Below, piece by piece: positions 1-7,842 of a stretch of DNA of 36,254 bases. A program made the position numbers and the translations under genes. Below the pieces are notes generated by a model. It was not told the origin of the DNA and did no database searches. It was given only the letters and a program-made list of their open reading frames with translations. The stretch lies in NCBI RefSeq assembly GCF_028369295.1, contig NZ_JAQMYP010000080.1, positions 1-36,254 of the forward strand, given 5' to 3'. Every line of letters begins with the position of its first letter. Position 1 is the stretch's first letter. The DNA is from Streptomyces sp. HD. Lineage in GTDB: Bacteria > Actinomycetota > Actinomycetes > Streptomycetales > Streptomycetaceae.

Positions 1-228
1 ATCGCGCATGCCCGAGGACACCATCGCGTCGGCGGCCTCGCGGACCTGAGCCTCGGTGATGCCGCAGCCGAAGCTGTTCCAGCTGTTCCAACCCAGGGGT
101 GGGGTGAGTGCGGGGCTGCCGGGGGCGGCCGAAGCGGTGGAGTGGGCAGCAGCCGTGAAGGACGCGGCGACCGCCAGCGCGGCGGCCGCGAAGACATGGA
201 GCAGTCGTCTGCCTGATCGTCCGGGCAA
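1..228 (-). CDS. GH27-type alpha-galactosidase, N-terminal part
   Basis: The gene runs off the left edge; 76 codons are visible. A secretion signal (basic GRSGRR start, then an Ala-rich hydrophobic stretch ending near ASAAPG) is followed by LTPPLGWNSWNSFGCG, the signature opening of the GH27 barrel in Streptomyces alpha-galactosidases. Members remove terminal alpha-1,6-galactose from galactomannan and raffinose-type sugars outside the cell. The start is taken as TTG at 228: an AAGGAG ribosome site lies six bases upstream, and a TGA stop in the same frame just upstream of it leaves no ATG or GTG. The catalytic aspartates lie outside the window, so activity cannot be judged. It is divergent from the GH10-GH62 gene and shares its 445-bp promoter region. 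A GH36 assignment is unlikely because of the WNSWN motif. Confidence 0.88.
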   Translation of the reverse strand, partial: MPGRSGRRLLHVFAAAALAVAASFTAAAHSTASAAPGSPALTPPLGWNSWNSFGCGITEAQVREAADAMVSSGMRD

Positions 229-352
229 CGTGGGCTCCTTTCAGAGGAGGGCGCCGTGGGCCGGCCACCGGCGACGTCCGAATGGTGGTCAGACAGCGGA
301 TGACCACTGCGTGTGGCTGGTCCGTGCCGTGAGTAGTGCCGTTAGCGACCGT

Positions 353-364
353 TCGAAATTTCGA
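353..364. promoter_or_regulatory. CGAAA/TTTCG palindrome, candidate operator 1
   Basis: TCGAAATTTCGA is a perfect 12-bp palindrome in an unusually AT-rich part of the 445-bp divergent region between the alpha-galactosidase and the xylanase. A further TGAATTTCG half-site follows directly. CGAAA-type inverted boxes have been reported upstream of Streptomyces xylanase genes, so a xylan-responsive repressor site is a reasonable inference. The rest of the intergenic region (229-673) shows no gene. Confidence 0.5.
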
Positions 365-517
365 GTGAATTTCGGATCGCCGGCCTCACGGATACTAGGG
401 AGACTCCTGAGCATGTCAACACCAGCAGTGCCGCCACGCATGCCAGCCGACGTCTCGTTGACCGGCGCCGCAGAGCCTCACGGGAAACATCCCAATGCCC
501 CCGAGCACCTTGGTTGG

Positions 518-529
518 CGAAATATTTCG
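518..529. promoter_or_regulatory. CGAAA/TTTCG palindrome, candidate operator 2
   Basis: CGAAATATTTCG is a second perfect 12-bp palindrome in the same divergent region, about 145 bp before the xylanase start. It has the same half-site as the palindrome at 353-364, with a two-base spacer instead of none. Two such sites in high-GC DNA are unlikely to be chance. Which gene each one controls is inference. Confidence 0.5.
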
Positions 530-673
530 GAGCTAATAACGAATCATGCGAGACATATTGACGGGATGTATCAGACCCCTATCATCCTGGATGCTCACAG
601 AGAGCGACCCGTGGACATGTCATGCCCTCGCCAAGGCTGGCCACCCAACCCCCGCCAATCGCAGAGGAGAACC

Positions 674-2713
674 ATGAACCCGCTGAAGCGGCTCGGTCGT
701 CGCCGAGCCTCGGTGTTATCCCTGCTGGCCGTCGGCGCCCTGGTGACGCCCGTCGCCGCGACCGCCGCGCCCGACGCCGTCCGGGCCTCCACTCTCGGCG
801 CCCAAGCGGCCCAGAGCGGCCGGTACTTCGGAACCGCCGTGGCCGCCGGAAGGCTCGGCGACGGCACGTACTCCACGATCCTGGACCGCGAGTTCAACTC
901 GGTCACACCCGAGAACGAGATGAAGTGGGACGCGACCGAGCCGTCCCGCGGCTCGTTCACCTTCGGCGCCGCCGACCAGATCTTCAACCGCGCCACGGCC
1001 CGCGGTCAGCGCGTGCGTGGCCACACGCTGGTGTGGCACTCCCAACTGCCCGGCTGGGTCAGCTCCATCAGGGACGCGAACACGCTGCGCGGCGTGATGA
1101 ACAACCACATCACCACCGTGATGAACCGCTACAAGGGCCGGATCCACTCCTGGGACGTGGTCAACGAGGCCTTCGCCGACGGCGGCAGCGGCCAGATGCG
1201 CAGCTCGGTCTTCCGGGACGTGCTGGGCACCGGCTTCGTCGAGCAGGCGTTCCGCACCGCGCGATCCGCCGATCCCGCGGCCAAGCTCTGCTACAACGAC
1301 TACAACATCGAGGACTGGAACGCGGCCAAGACCCAGGGCGTCTACCGCATGGTGCGCGACTTCAAGTCGCGCGGTGTGCCCATCGACTGCGTCGGTCTCC
1401 AGGCCCACTTCGGCGCCGGCGGTCCGCCCGCCAGTTTCCAGACGACGCTGTCGAACTTCGCAGCCCTCGGCGTGGACGTCCAGATCACCGAGCTGGACAT
1501 CGCGCAGGCGCCACCGACGGCGTACGCGAACACGGTCCGGGCCTGCATGAACGTGGCGCGCTGCACCGGCATCACCGTCTGGGGCATCCGCGACAGCGAC
1601 TCCTGGCGCAGCAGTGAGAACCCGCTGCTGTTCGACCGGGGCGGCAACAAGAAGCCGGCCTACCAGTCGACGCTCACCGCGCTGGGCGGCTCGGCCGCTA
1701 CGCAGCGGTCCGGCGTCCGTTCGGACCGGTCCGCCGCACGTTCGCACAAGTCCGCCGCCGCGCTGCCCTCCCGCTTCTCCTGGAACTCCAGCGGGAAGCT
1801 GATCTCACCGAAGTCGGACGCCACCCACAACATCGCCGGGATCAAGGATCCGACGGTCGTCCAGTACAACGGCAAGTACCACGTGTTCGCCAGCGTCGCC
1901 GGCTCATCCGGGTACAACCTGGTGTACCTGAACTTCACCGACTGGTCCCAGGCCGGGTCTGCCACCCACCACTACCTCGACCGCACCGCCATCGGCGCCG
2001 GGTACCGGGCCGCACCGCAGGTCTTCTACTACGCGCCGCAGCGCCTGTGGTACCTCGTCTACCAGACCGGCAACGCGTCGTACTCCACCAACCCGGACAT
2101 CAGCAACCCCAACGGGTGGAGCGCCCCGCGCCACTTCTACTCGTCGATGCCGGACATCATCAAGCAGAACATCGGCAACGGCTACTGGGTCGACATGTGG
2201 GTGATCTGCGACAGCGCCAACTGCTACCTGTTCTCCTCCGACGACAACGGCCACCTCTACCGCTCCCAGACGCCCGTCGGCCAGTTCCCGAACGGGTTCA
2301 CCAACACCGTCATCGCAGCCCAGGACTCCAAGTTCGCCCTGTTCGAAGCGAGCAACGTCTACAAGGTGCAGGGCAGCAACCAGTACCTGCTGCTCGTCGA
2401 AGCCGTCGGCTCCGACGGCCGGCGCTACTTCCGCTCCTGGACCGCGAGCAGCCTCGCCGCCTCGTGGACGCCACTGGCCGCGTCCGAGAGCAACCCGTTC
2501 GCCAAGTCGGGCAACGTGACGTTCCCCGCCGGTGCCTGGACCCGGGACATCAGCCACGGCGAGATGATCCGCGCAGGCTACGACCAGACGCTCACGATCC
2601 CGCCCTGCAAACTGCAGTACCTGTTCCAGGGCAAGGACCCGAACGCCGACGGTGACTACAACCTTCTGCCATGGCGGCTGGGTCTGCTCACCCAGACCAA
2701 CTCGTCCTGCTGA
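674..2713 (+). CDS. Bifunctional GH10 endo-xylanase / GH62 arabinofuranosidase
   Basis: A 679-residue secreted enzyme with two catalytic domains. After a Sec-type signal (basic MNPLKRLGRRRAS, hydrophobic stretch, cleavage near ATAAP), residues about 45-345 form a GH10 barrel with acid/base Glu165 in WDVVNEAF and nucleophile Glu273 in ITELDIA. A short Ser/Arg/Ala linker leads to a GH62 domain (about 368-679) with SHN-type and KDPTVV motifs near its start and DISHGEMIRAGYDQTL near its end. GH10 cuts xylan backbones; GH62 removes arabinose side chains. Streptomyces GH10 and GH62 enzymes more usually carry a carbohydrate-binding module, so two catalytic domains in one chain is notable. The ATG at 674 is chosen because GAGGAG lies just upstream and the signal peptide starts there; the frame is open upstream but without secretion features. 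A strong terminator follows. Confidence 0.93.
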   Translation: MNPLKRLGRRRASVLSLLAVGALVTPVAATAAPDAVRASTLGAQAAQSGRYFGTAVAAGRLGDGTYSTILDREFNSVTPENEMKWDATEPSRGSFTFGAADQIFNRATARGQRVRGHTLVWHSQLPGWVSSIRDANTLRGVMNNHITTVMNRYKGRIHSWDVVNEAFADGGSGQMRSSVFRDVLGTGFVEQAFRTARSADPAAKLCYNDYNIEDWNAAKTQGVYRMVRDFKSRGVPIDCVGLQAHFGAGGPPASFQTTLSNFAALGVDVQITELDIAQAPPTAYANTVRACMNVARCTGITVWGIRDSDSWRSSENPLLFDRGGNKKPAYQSTLTALGGSAATQRSGVRSDRSAARSHKSAAALPSRFSWNSSGKLISPKSDATHNIAGIKDPTVVQYNGKYHVFASVAGSSGYNLVYLNFTDWSQAGSATHHYLDRTAIGAGYRAAPQVFYYAPQRLWYLVYQTGNASYSTNPDISNPNGWSAPRHFYSSMPDIIKQNIGNGYWVDMWVICDSANCYLFSSDDNGHLYRSQTPVGQFPNGFTNTVIAAQDSKFALFEASNVYKVQGSNQYLLLVEAVGSDGRRYFRSWTASSLAASWTPLAASESNPFAKSGNVTFPAGAWTRDISHGEMIRAGYDQTLTIPPCKLQYLFQGKDPNADGDYNLLPWRLGLLTQTNSSC

Positions 2714-2719
2714 CCATGT

Positions 2720-2749
2720 GGGCCCCGCCCCGCGTGCGGGGCGGGGCCC
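2720..2749 (+). terminator. Rho-independent-type hairpin after GH10-GH62
   Basis: A perfect 14-bp GC stem (GGGCCCCGCCCCGC and its complement) with a two-base loop begins seven bases after the xylanase stop. As is common in Streptomyces there is no long T-tract. It separates the xylanase from the expansin gene. Confidence 0.85.
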
Positions 2750-2858
2750 GTCCCCAATCTCCCTCGGCCACTTCCTGTCAGAAATCGTCGGCAACCTTTG
2801 CGCTTCCTGTGACCACTCAGGAGTGCACCATCGGCTCGATCTTGCGAACGGACAGGAA

Positions 2859-3806
2859 ATGAACACACCGAGGCAGGCCGCGCGGCAGCGCAGACACAGG
2901 CGCAGGCTCCTGCTGGGCGCCACATCGACGCTGATCGCCGCGGGCGTTCTCGTTTACCTGGTCATGACGTTGCTCCCCGATCGCAACGCCGATCCAGAGC
3001 CTGCGGCGGCCACTCCCGTCGCCAGCACCCAGGTGAGAGCAACCGCCGCCGACAAGACGGCCACCCCGAGCGCGAAGGCGAGCCCGACCGGCTCTCCCAC
3101 CCCGTCGAGCACGCCGACGACCACCAGGTCAGCACGACCGTCGCCCGGTGACACCCCGCGGCCCCAGCAGAAGCCTGCCACGACCTCGCAGGCAGGACGG
3201 CTTCAGCCCGCCACCACCCACCAGGGCGTCGCCACCGCCTACGAGGCCGGGGACGGAAACGGCGCCTGTCTGTTCGGCCCGAGCCCCGACCTCATGATCG
3301 CGGCCATGAACACCACCGACTACGACACGTCCAAGGCGTGCGGCGCCTATGTGCATGTCCGCGCGGCCAACGGCAAATCCATCACCGTACGGATCACCAA
3401 CGAGTGCCCCCTGCCCTGCGCGCCCGGGCAGATCGACCTCAGCCAGCAGGCATTCGCCAAACTCGCCGATCTCAAGGTCGGCCGGATCCCCATCACCTGG
3501 AGCCTGGTGAGCCCCAGCACCTCCGACACGATCTCCATGCGGTACAAGACCGGTTCCAGCCCCCACTGGTGCGCCCTCCAGGCGATCGGCCACCGCAACC
3601 CGGTCGCCGGGCTGGAAATCCGCACCTCAGGCGGCTGGCGGCAACTGCCCCGCACCAGCTACAACTACTTCATCTCCGCCGACGGCAGCGGATGCGGCGG
3701 CGCGATCAGACTCACCGACATCTACGGCGAACGGCTGACCATCAACGGAATCACGGTGCGGCCGGACGTCGTACAACCCACCCCGGTCCAGTTCGCCCGG
3801 CACTGA
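2859..3806 (+). CDS. Expansin-like secreted or membrane-anchored protein
   Basis: 315 residues. A basic N-terminus (RRHRRRLLLG) precedes one hydrophobic segment at about 23-45, which may be an uncleaved anchor. A Thr/Pro/Ser-rich spacer (about 55-125) follows, then an RlpA-like double-psi beta-barrel from about 130 (GVATAYEAGDGNGACLFG; paired cysteines; ECPLPCAPGQIDLS, the usual expansin acidic site). The C-terminal half resembles the expansin binding domain (CBM63-like). Expansins loosen cellulose-hemicellulose contacts without hydrolysis, which fits its place between GH10-GH62 and GH12 enzymes. The ATG has only a weak GGACAGGAA ribosome site; a GTG 36 bases upstream is less likely because an AGGAG sits directly against it. 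The leader segment resembles that of the GH5 pseudogene at 13310. Confidence 0.85.
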   Translation: MNTPRQAARQRRHRRRLLLGATSTLIAAGVLVYLVMTLLPDRNADPEPAAATPVASTQVRATAADKTATPSAKASPTGSPTPSSTPTTTRSARPSPGDTPRPQQKPATTSQAGRLQPATTHQGVATAYEAGDGNGACLFGPSPDLMIAAMNTTDYDTSKACGAYVHVRAANGKSITVRITNECPLPCAPGQIDLSQQAFAKLADLKVGRIPITWSLVSPSTSDTISMRYKTGSSPHWCALQAIGHRNPVAGLEIRTSGGWRQLPRTSYNYFISADGSGCGGAIRLTDIYGERLTINGITVRPDVVQPTPVQFARH

Positions 3807-3861
3807 TCCCGCCGCGCACCGCGATCAGTGCACGTGCCGTCCCGGACCACCTCGTTACTGC

Positions 3862-3910
3862 GGGCCGAGGCCGACCGCGTCTTTGGCAGGACGCGGACCG
3901 ACCTCGGCCC
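3862..3910. terminator. Bidirectional terminator between convergent expansin and GH12 genes
   Basis: A long inverted repeat: outer arms GGGCCGAGG/CCTCGGCCC and inner arms CCGCGTC/GACGCGG, separated by a small asymmetric bulge and a TTTGGCAG loop. It lies between two converging stop codons and can serve both. Confidence 0.8.
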
Positions 3911-3920
3911 TGTTGTCGGG

Positions 3921-4637
3921 TCAGCCGCCGTTGACGGTCAGGTTGTTGGTGTTGAAGTTGAGCCCGCCGGCCGACGAGGTGATCTCATAGCCGAACTGCA
4001 CGTCACCGATGATCTCGTTGCTGGGCATCCAGCGCTTGTTGTAGGCGATCCACTGGAGGACCGGCTTGATGTCCACGGTGCCGGAGCTGGAGTCGGACGT
4101 CCGCAGGAACGAGAACACCTCGTTGGACCCGTTGGTGCCCTTGTACACGTTCCAGTTGTGTCCGCCGAGGTTGACGTTCTCCTGGAAGGAACCGATCGGG
4201 CCGACGGCTCCGTTGTAGTTGACCCAGAGCATGATCTCGTAGTCGTGGTCGTTGTCCCAGATGTCGTACGACGTGTTGTACGCGCCGGACGACGGGACGC
4301 TGACGTTGTAGTCGCTGGTCAGCCAGCCGAGGGAGTCGATCGTCTTGTTGATCGTCTTCGTCGAGTTGGCATAGGACTTGATGCCACCGCTGTTGGGGTG
4401 GTCGGCCCAGACTCCCCAGCCGGTCCCGGAGTTGGCCCAGACGCACTGGGCGCCCGCGCCGGAGCCCCAGATGTTGTTGTAGAGCGTGTAGCCGTCCAGC
4501 TTGGTGCTGGCCCACTGGTCGCAGGAGTTCCAGACCGCGGCCGACGCGGGGGCGGAGGCGAGGCCGACGGTGGCACCCAGAGCCATCGTCGGCGCCAGCA
4601 CCGCCATGGTGATCCTGCGTATCTTGCTGTTAACCAT
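3921..4637 (-). CDS. GH12 endoglucanase (cellulase/xyloglucanase)
   Basis: 238 residues, single domain. A cleavable signal (MVNSKIRRITMAVL..., cut after APASA) is followed by a GH12 beta-sandwich. The nucleophile is Glu134 in DYEIMLW and the acid/base is Glu218 in FGYEIT; NSCDQW near the mature start is also typical. GH12 enzymes cut internal beta-1,4-glucan links in cellulose, mixed-linkage glucan or xyloglucan; which is preferred cannot be read from the sequence. There is no carbohydrate-binding module, unlike CelB-type relatives that carry CBM2. The ATG at 4637 has a good GGAAGGGAC ribosome site; a 15-residue upstream extension rich in Pro and Arg was rejected. Confidence 0.93.
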   Translation of the reverse strand: MVNSKIRRITMAVLAPTMALGATVGLASAPASAAVWNSCDQWASTKLDGYTLYNNIWGSGAGAQCVWANSGTGWGVWADHPNSGGIKSYANSTKTINKTIDSLGWLTSDYNVSVPSSGAYNTSYDIWDNDHDYEIMLWVNYNGAVGPIGSFQENVNLGGHNWNVYKGTNGSNEVFSFLRTSDSSSGTVDIKPVLQWIAYNKRWMPSNEIIGDVQFGYEITSSAGGLNFNTNNLTVNGG

Positions 4638-4678
4638 GGTGTCCCTTCCACGGGTGGGGGGAAGTGTGGGGGGTACTA

Positions 4679-4703
4679 CCACGTCCCCAGGGTGAGGACG
4701 TGG
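4679..4703 (-). terminator. Small hairpin between GH42 and GH12 genes
   Basis: CCACGTCC and GGACGTGG form an 8-bp stem with a nine-base loop, midway between the GH42 stop (4841) and the GH12 start (4637). It could end the sugar-import operon or be a leader structure of GH12. Confidence 0.4.
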
Positions 4704-4840
4704 TCATCTCCGGCAACGACGTCGATCGGCTCCGTGTCGCCGGAAGAAGTCCTGACTCCGATACGAACCGTGCGAGTCGGCTTCACAACCGCCCTCGCCC
4801 GGCCGGGCGCCCAGGTCGGTTCGACCTCAGGTCAGTGCTG

Positions 4841-6808
4841 TCATGGCTGGAGCACCGCCGCCCCGTAGCGGCCGAGGGTGACCCGGTCGATGACGACCGT
4901 CCCCGTCAGCAGGTCGCGGTGGGAGCCGGGCACCGCTACGGTCACCGGCTCCCGGCCGTGGTTCAGCACGAACAGCACCTCGCCCCGGCGTATGGCCTCG
5001 ACCTGCTCGGGGAGGCCGTCGAGTACGGGTCGCACGCCCGCGCCGGCGGTGACGCGGGCCAGCAGGTCGCGCAGCGCGTCCGGTTCCGGGAGCGTGGAGA
5101 CGTACCAGGCACGCCCCTTGCGCAGGACCGCGGGCAGTGCGTCGAGTTCACCGCCCTTGTACTGGATGGTCTCGTCGGCGGTGCCGTCGGCCTCCAGCTC
5201 CTCGGACCACAGGGATCCCCGGAAGCCCTCGCAGGTGACGGTCTCCCCCGCGTCCAGCGGCCACCACTCGTGCAGGGTGCGGATGCCGAACAGTTCGCGC
5301 AGCCTGGGGTCCATGCCGCCGGGGCGGACGCGGTCGTCCTCGTCGGCGACGCCGGTCTGGAATCCGCAGACGAGGGTGCCGCCCTGGCGGACGTGGGCGA
5401 GGAGGTTGTCGATCGCAGCGTCGGTGAGCGCGTACAGCTGCGGCACGACGACCACCGAGTACGGAGTCAGGTCGTGCTCGGGGTGGGCGAAGTCGGTGGT
5501 GAGATGCGCCTGCCAAAGTGCTCGGTGCCAGGCTCGCAGAACGTCCGGATACTCCATCTGGCTGGACAGGCGGCCGTCCTGGGCGCCGGCCCACCAGGCG
5601 TGCCAGTCGTGCAGGACCGCGATGTTCGCGGTGATGCTCCGCCCGGTCACGTCGGGGGCGATCCGCTCCAGGTCCGCGCCGAGCTGCTTGACCTCCTGGA
5701 AGGTACGGCCGGGCTCCCCGGCGTGGCTGAGCATGCCGGAGTGGAACTTCTCCGCGCCCTGCCGGGACTGCCGCCACTGGAAGTAGCAGACGGCGTCGGC
5801 GCCCCGGGCCACGGCCTGGAGGGACCAGAGCCGGTTGAGGCCGCGTGGCTTGGGGTGGTTCACGCCCCGCCAGTTGACGGGCCCGGCGGCCTGTTCCATG
5901 AGCATCCACGGCCCGCGCGCCTGGGAGCGGGTCATGTCGTGGACGAGGGCGCCGCTCTGCGCGCCGAGCGGGTCGTGCGGGTCGGGGTAGATGTCGACGG
6001 AGACGACGTCCTCCTCCTCGGCCCAGCGCCAGGCGTCCTGGCCCATCCACAGCGGCATGAAGTTGCTGGTGACGGGGATGTGCGGGGTGTGCCGACGGAC
6101 GATGTCCCGCTCGGCGACGAAACATTCCAGGAGCATGTCGGAGGTGAAGCGCCGGAAGTCCAGCACCTGGGTGGGGTTGCGCATGTAGTGGGGCAGGCGG
6201 GGCGGCAGGATGCCGTCCCAGGTGTCGTAGCCCTGGCTCCAGAAGGCGGTGCCCCAGGCCTCGTTGAGCGCGTCGAGGGTGCCGTACTTCGCGCGCAGCC
6301 AGCGGCGGAAGGCGGCGGCGGCCTCGTCGCCGTAGTCGAAGGTGCAGTACTCGTTGTTGATGTGCCACATCGTCAGGGCCGGGTGGCTGCCGTAGCGGGC
6401 GGCGAGGTCCTCGGTGATGGCGGCGGCGTAGCGCCGGTAGGTGGCGCTGGAGTGCGAGAAGTGCTGCCGGCCGCCCCACCACTCGGTGCGGCCGTCCTCG
6501 GTGGCGGGCAGCGTGTCGGGGTGCAGCCGGCCCATCCAGGGCGGGGGCGAGGAGGTGGGGGTGGCGAGGACGACGCCGATGCCGTTCTCGTGCATCAGGT
6601 CCATCAGCGTGTCCAGCCAGCCGAACTCCCGGGCACCCGGCTCCGGTTCCAGCTTCGACCAGGAGAAGACGCCGAGGGTGACCGAGTTGACCCCGGCCTC
6701 CTTCATCAGCCGGACGTCCTCGTGCCAGGTCTCCTCGGGCCACTGCTCGGGGTTGTAGTCGCCGCCGAACAGCAGGCGGCCTCGTGTCGTGTCACTCAGG
6801 TCGGGCAT
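4841..6808 (-). CDS. GH42 beta-galactosidase
   Basis: 655 residues, no signal peptide, so cytoplasmic. The opening FGGDYNPEQWP, acid/base Glu153 in INNEY and nucleophile Glu305 in WMLMEQA are those of GH42; the trimerisation and C-terminal beta-sandwich parts are present, and the length is normal for the family. It hydrolyses beta-galactosides, often short galacto-oligosaccharides from pectin galactan or arabinogalactan rather than lactose. It is the last gene after the binding protein and two permeases, about 107 bp behind the second permease, so it probably degrades what that importer brings in. The ATG has a GGGGAG ribosome site eight bases upstream. Confidence 0.95.
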   Translation of the reverse strand: MPDLSDTTRGRLLFGGDYNPEQWPEETWHEDVRLMKEAGVNSVTLGVFSWSKLEPEPGAREFGWLDTLMDLMHENGIGVVLATPTSSPPPWMGRLHPDTLPATEDGRTEWWGGRQHFSHSSATYRRYAAAITEDLAARYGSHPALTMWHINNEYCTFDYGDEAAAAFRRWLRAKYGTLDALNEAWGTAFWSQGYDTWDGILPPRLPHYMRNPTQVLDFRRFTSDMLLECFVAERDIVRRHTPHIPVTSNFMPLWMGQDAWRWAEEEDVVSVDIYPDPHDPLGAQSGALVHDMTRSQARGPWMLMEQAAGPVNWRGVNHPKPRGLNRLWSLQAVARGADAVCYFQWRQSRQGAEKFHSGMLSHAGEPGRTFQEVKQLGADLERIAPDVTGRSITANIAVLHDWHAWWAGAQDGRLSSQMEYPDVLRAWHRALWQAHLTTDFAHPEHDLTPYSVVVVPQLYALTDAAIDNLLAHVRQGGTLVCGFQTGVADEDDRVRPGGMDPRLRELFGIRTLHEWWPLDAGETVTCEGFRGSLWSEELEADGTADETIQYKGGELDALPAVLRKGRAWYVSTLPEPDALRDLLARVTAGAGVRPVLDGLPEQVEAIRRGEVLFVLNHGREPVTVAVPGSHRDLLTGTVVIDRVTLGRYGAAVLQP

Positions 6809-6915
6809 CAGGCAATCTCCCCGTACTGAACTCCGCGTGCGTTGGTGGCGATGTTCTGTGGGATGGGCGGAACGGCCCAGGGACAGGGGCTGGTGCGATA
6901 GGCGGGTCCGCGGCT

Positions 6916-7842
6916 TCAGCCCTTGATCGCGCCGGTGAGCATGCCTTTCTTGAAGTGCCGCTGGACGAAGGGAGAAGCGACCGCGACGGGGATCAGGGCG
7001 AGGACCATCACAGCCATCTGCAGGCCCAGAGCGGACAGTTGCCCGGTCCGAACCGCCTGCTGGAGCCCCGTGGGCGCCTCGGTGTTCTTCTGGACCAGCT
7101 GGATGAGCACGTTCTGCAGCGGCATCATGTCCTGGTCGGTGAGGTAGATCGAGGCGTTGAACCAGGCGCTCCAGTAGCCGACCGCGTAGAACAGCGAGAT
7201 GACGGCCAGCACGGCCCGCGACAGCGGCATGATGATGGTCAGCAGGATGCGCAGGTCACTGGCCCCGTCGATCCGTGCGGACTCGGTGAGTTCGGGTGAG
7301 ATCCCCATGAAGAAGGCCCGAAGGACGAGGATGTTGAAGACACTGACCGCGCTCGGCAGGACCAGCGACAGATAGGTGTCGGTCAGGCCCAGCGACTGCA
7401 CCAGTAGGTAGGTCGGAATGAGCCCGGCCCCGAAGAACATGGTCACCATCATGGTCATCAGGAAGAACCGGTGGCCCAGACTCCCCGGCCGCGACAGTCC
7501 GTAGGCCGCCAGTACCGACACCGTCATCGAGAACAGCGTGCCGAAGAGCGTGACACCGACCGAGACCGTGATCGCCCGGCTGACCTGGCCGCCGCCGAGC
7601 AGCTCCGCGTAGTTGACGAAGGTGATGCCCTGGGGCATCACGACAAGGCCGCCGGCCCGGTCGATCACCGGCTTCGGGGAGAGGCTGGTGACGATCACGA
7701 TCCACAGCGGGCCCAGGACCCCCAGGCAGCACAAGGCCAGGAATCCGCCCTTGGCGGTGAGTCCGGCCTTGCTGGGCGGCTCCTCCCACACGGGGCGGGC
7801 GGGGGCCTTGAGACTGCGGATGAGCTGCGTGTTGAGGCTCAC
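6916..7842 (-). CDS. ABC sugar transporter permease, YtcP/LplC-like
   Basis: 308 residues with six predicted membrane helices. The cytoplasmic EAA loop reads ELTESARIDGASDLRILLTIIMPLSRAV, which contacts the ATPase. The C-terminal FVQRHFKKGMLTGAIKG is typical of the CUT1-subfamily permeases that pair with LplB-like partners. The start is a GTG whose GTGA overlaps the stop of the upstream permease by four bases, indicating translational coupling. It should form a heterodimer with the upstream permease. No ATPase gene is nearby; Streptomyces CUT1 importers commonly share the MsiK ATPase, so that is the likely energy source. Confidence 0.93.
   Translation of the reverse strand: MSLNTQLIRSLKAPARPVWEEPPSKAGLTAKGGFLALCCLGVLGPLWIVIVTSLSPKPVIDRAGGLVVMPQGITFVNYAELLGGGQVSRAITVSVGVTLFGTLFSMTVSVLAAYGLSRPGSLGHRFFLMTMMVTMFFGAGLIPTYLLVQSLGLTDTYLSLVLPSAVSVFNILVLRAFFMGISPELTESARIDGASDLRILLTIIMPLSRAVLAVISLFYAVGYWSAWFNASIYLTDQDMMPLQNVLIQLVQKNTEAPTGLQQAVRTGQLSALGLQMAVMVLALIPVAVASPFVQRHFKKGMLTGAIKG

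Noticed and set aside
56..673. Upstream extension of the xylanase reading frame by about 206 codons
   Set aside because: It covers the alpha-galactosidase start and the divergent promoter region, lacks a ribosome site, and the signal peptide begins at the ATG at 674.
4664..6829. Open frame of about 720 codons on the plus strand
   Set aside because: It is exactly antisense to the GH42 gene, has low-complexity Gly/Val/Arg composition, and shows no family motif. Such mirror frames are expected in high-GC DNA.
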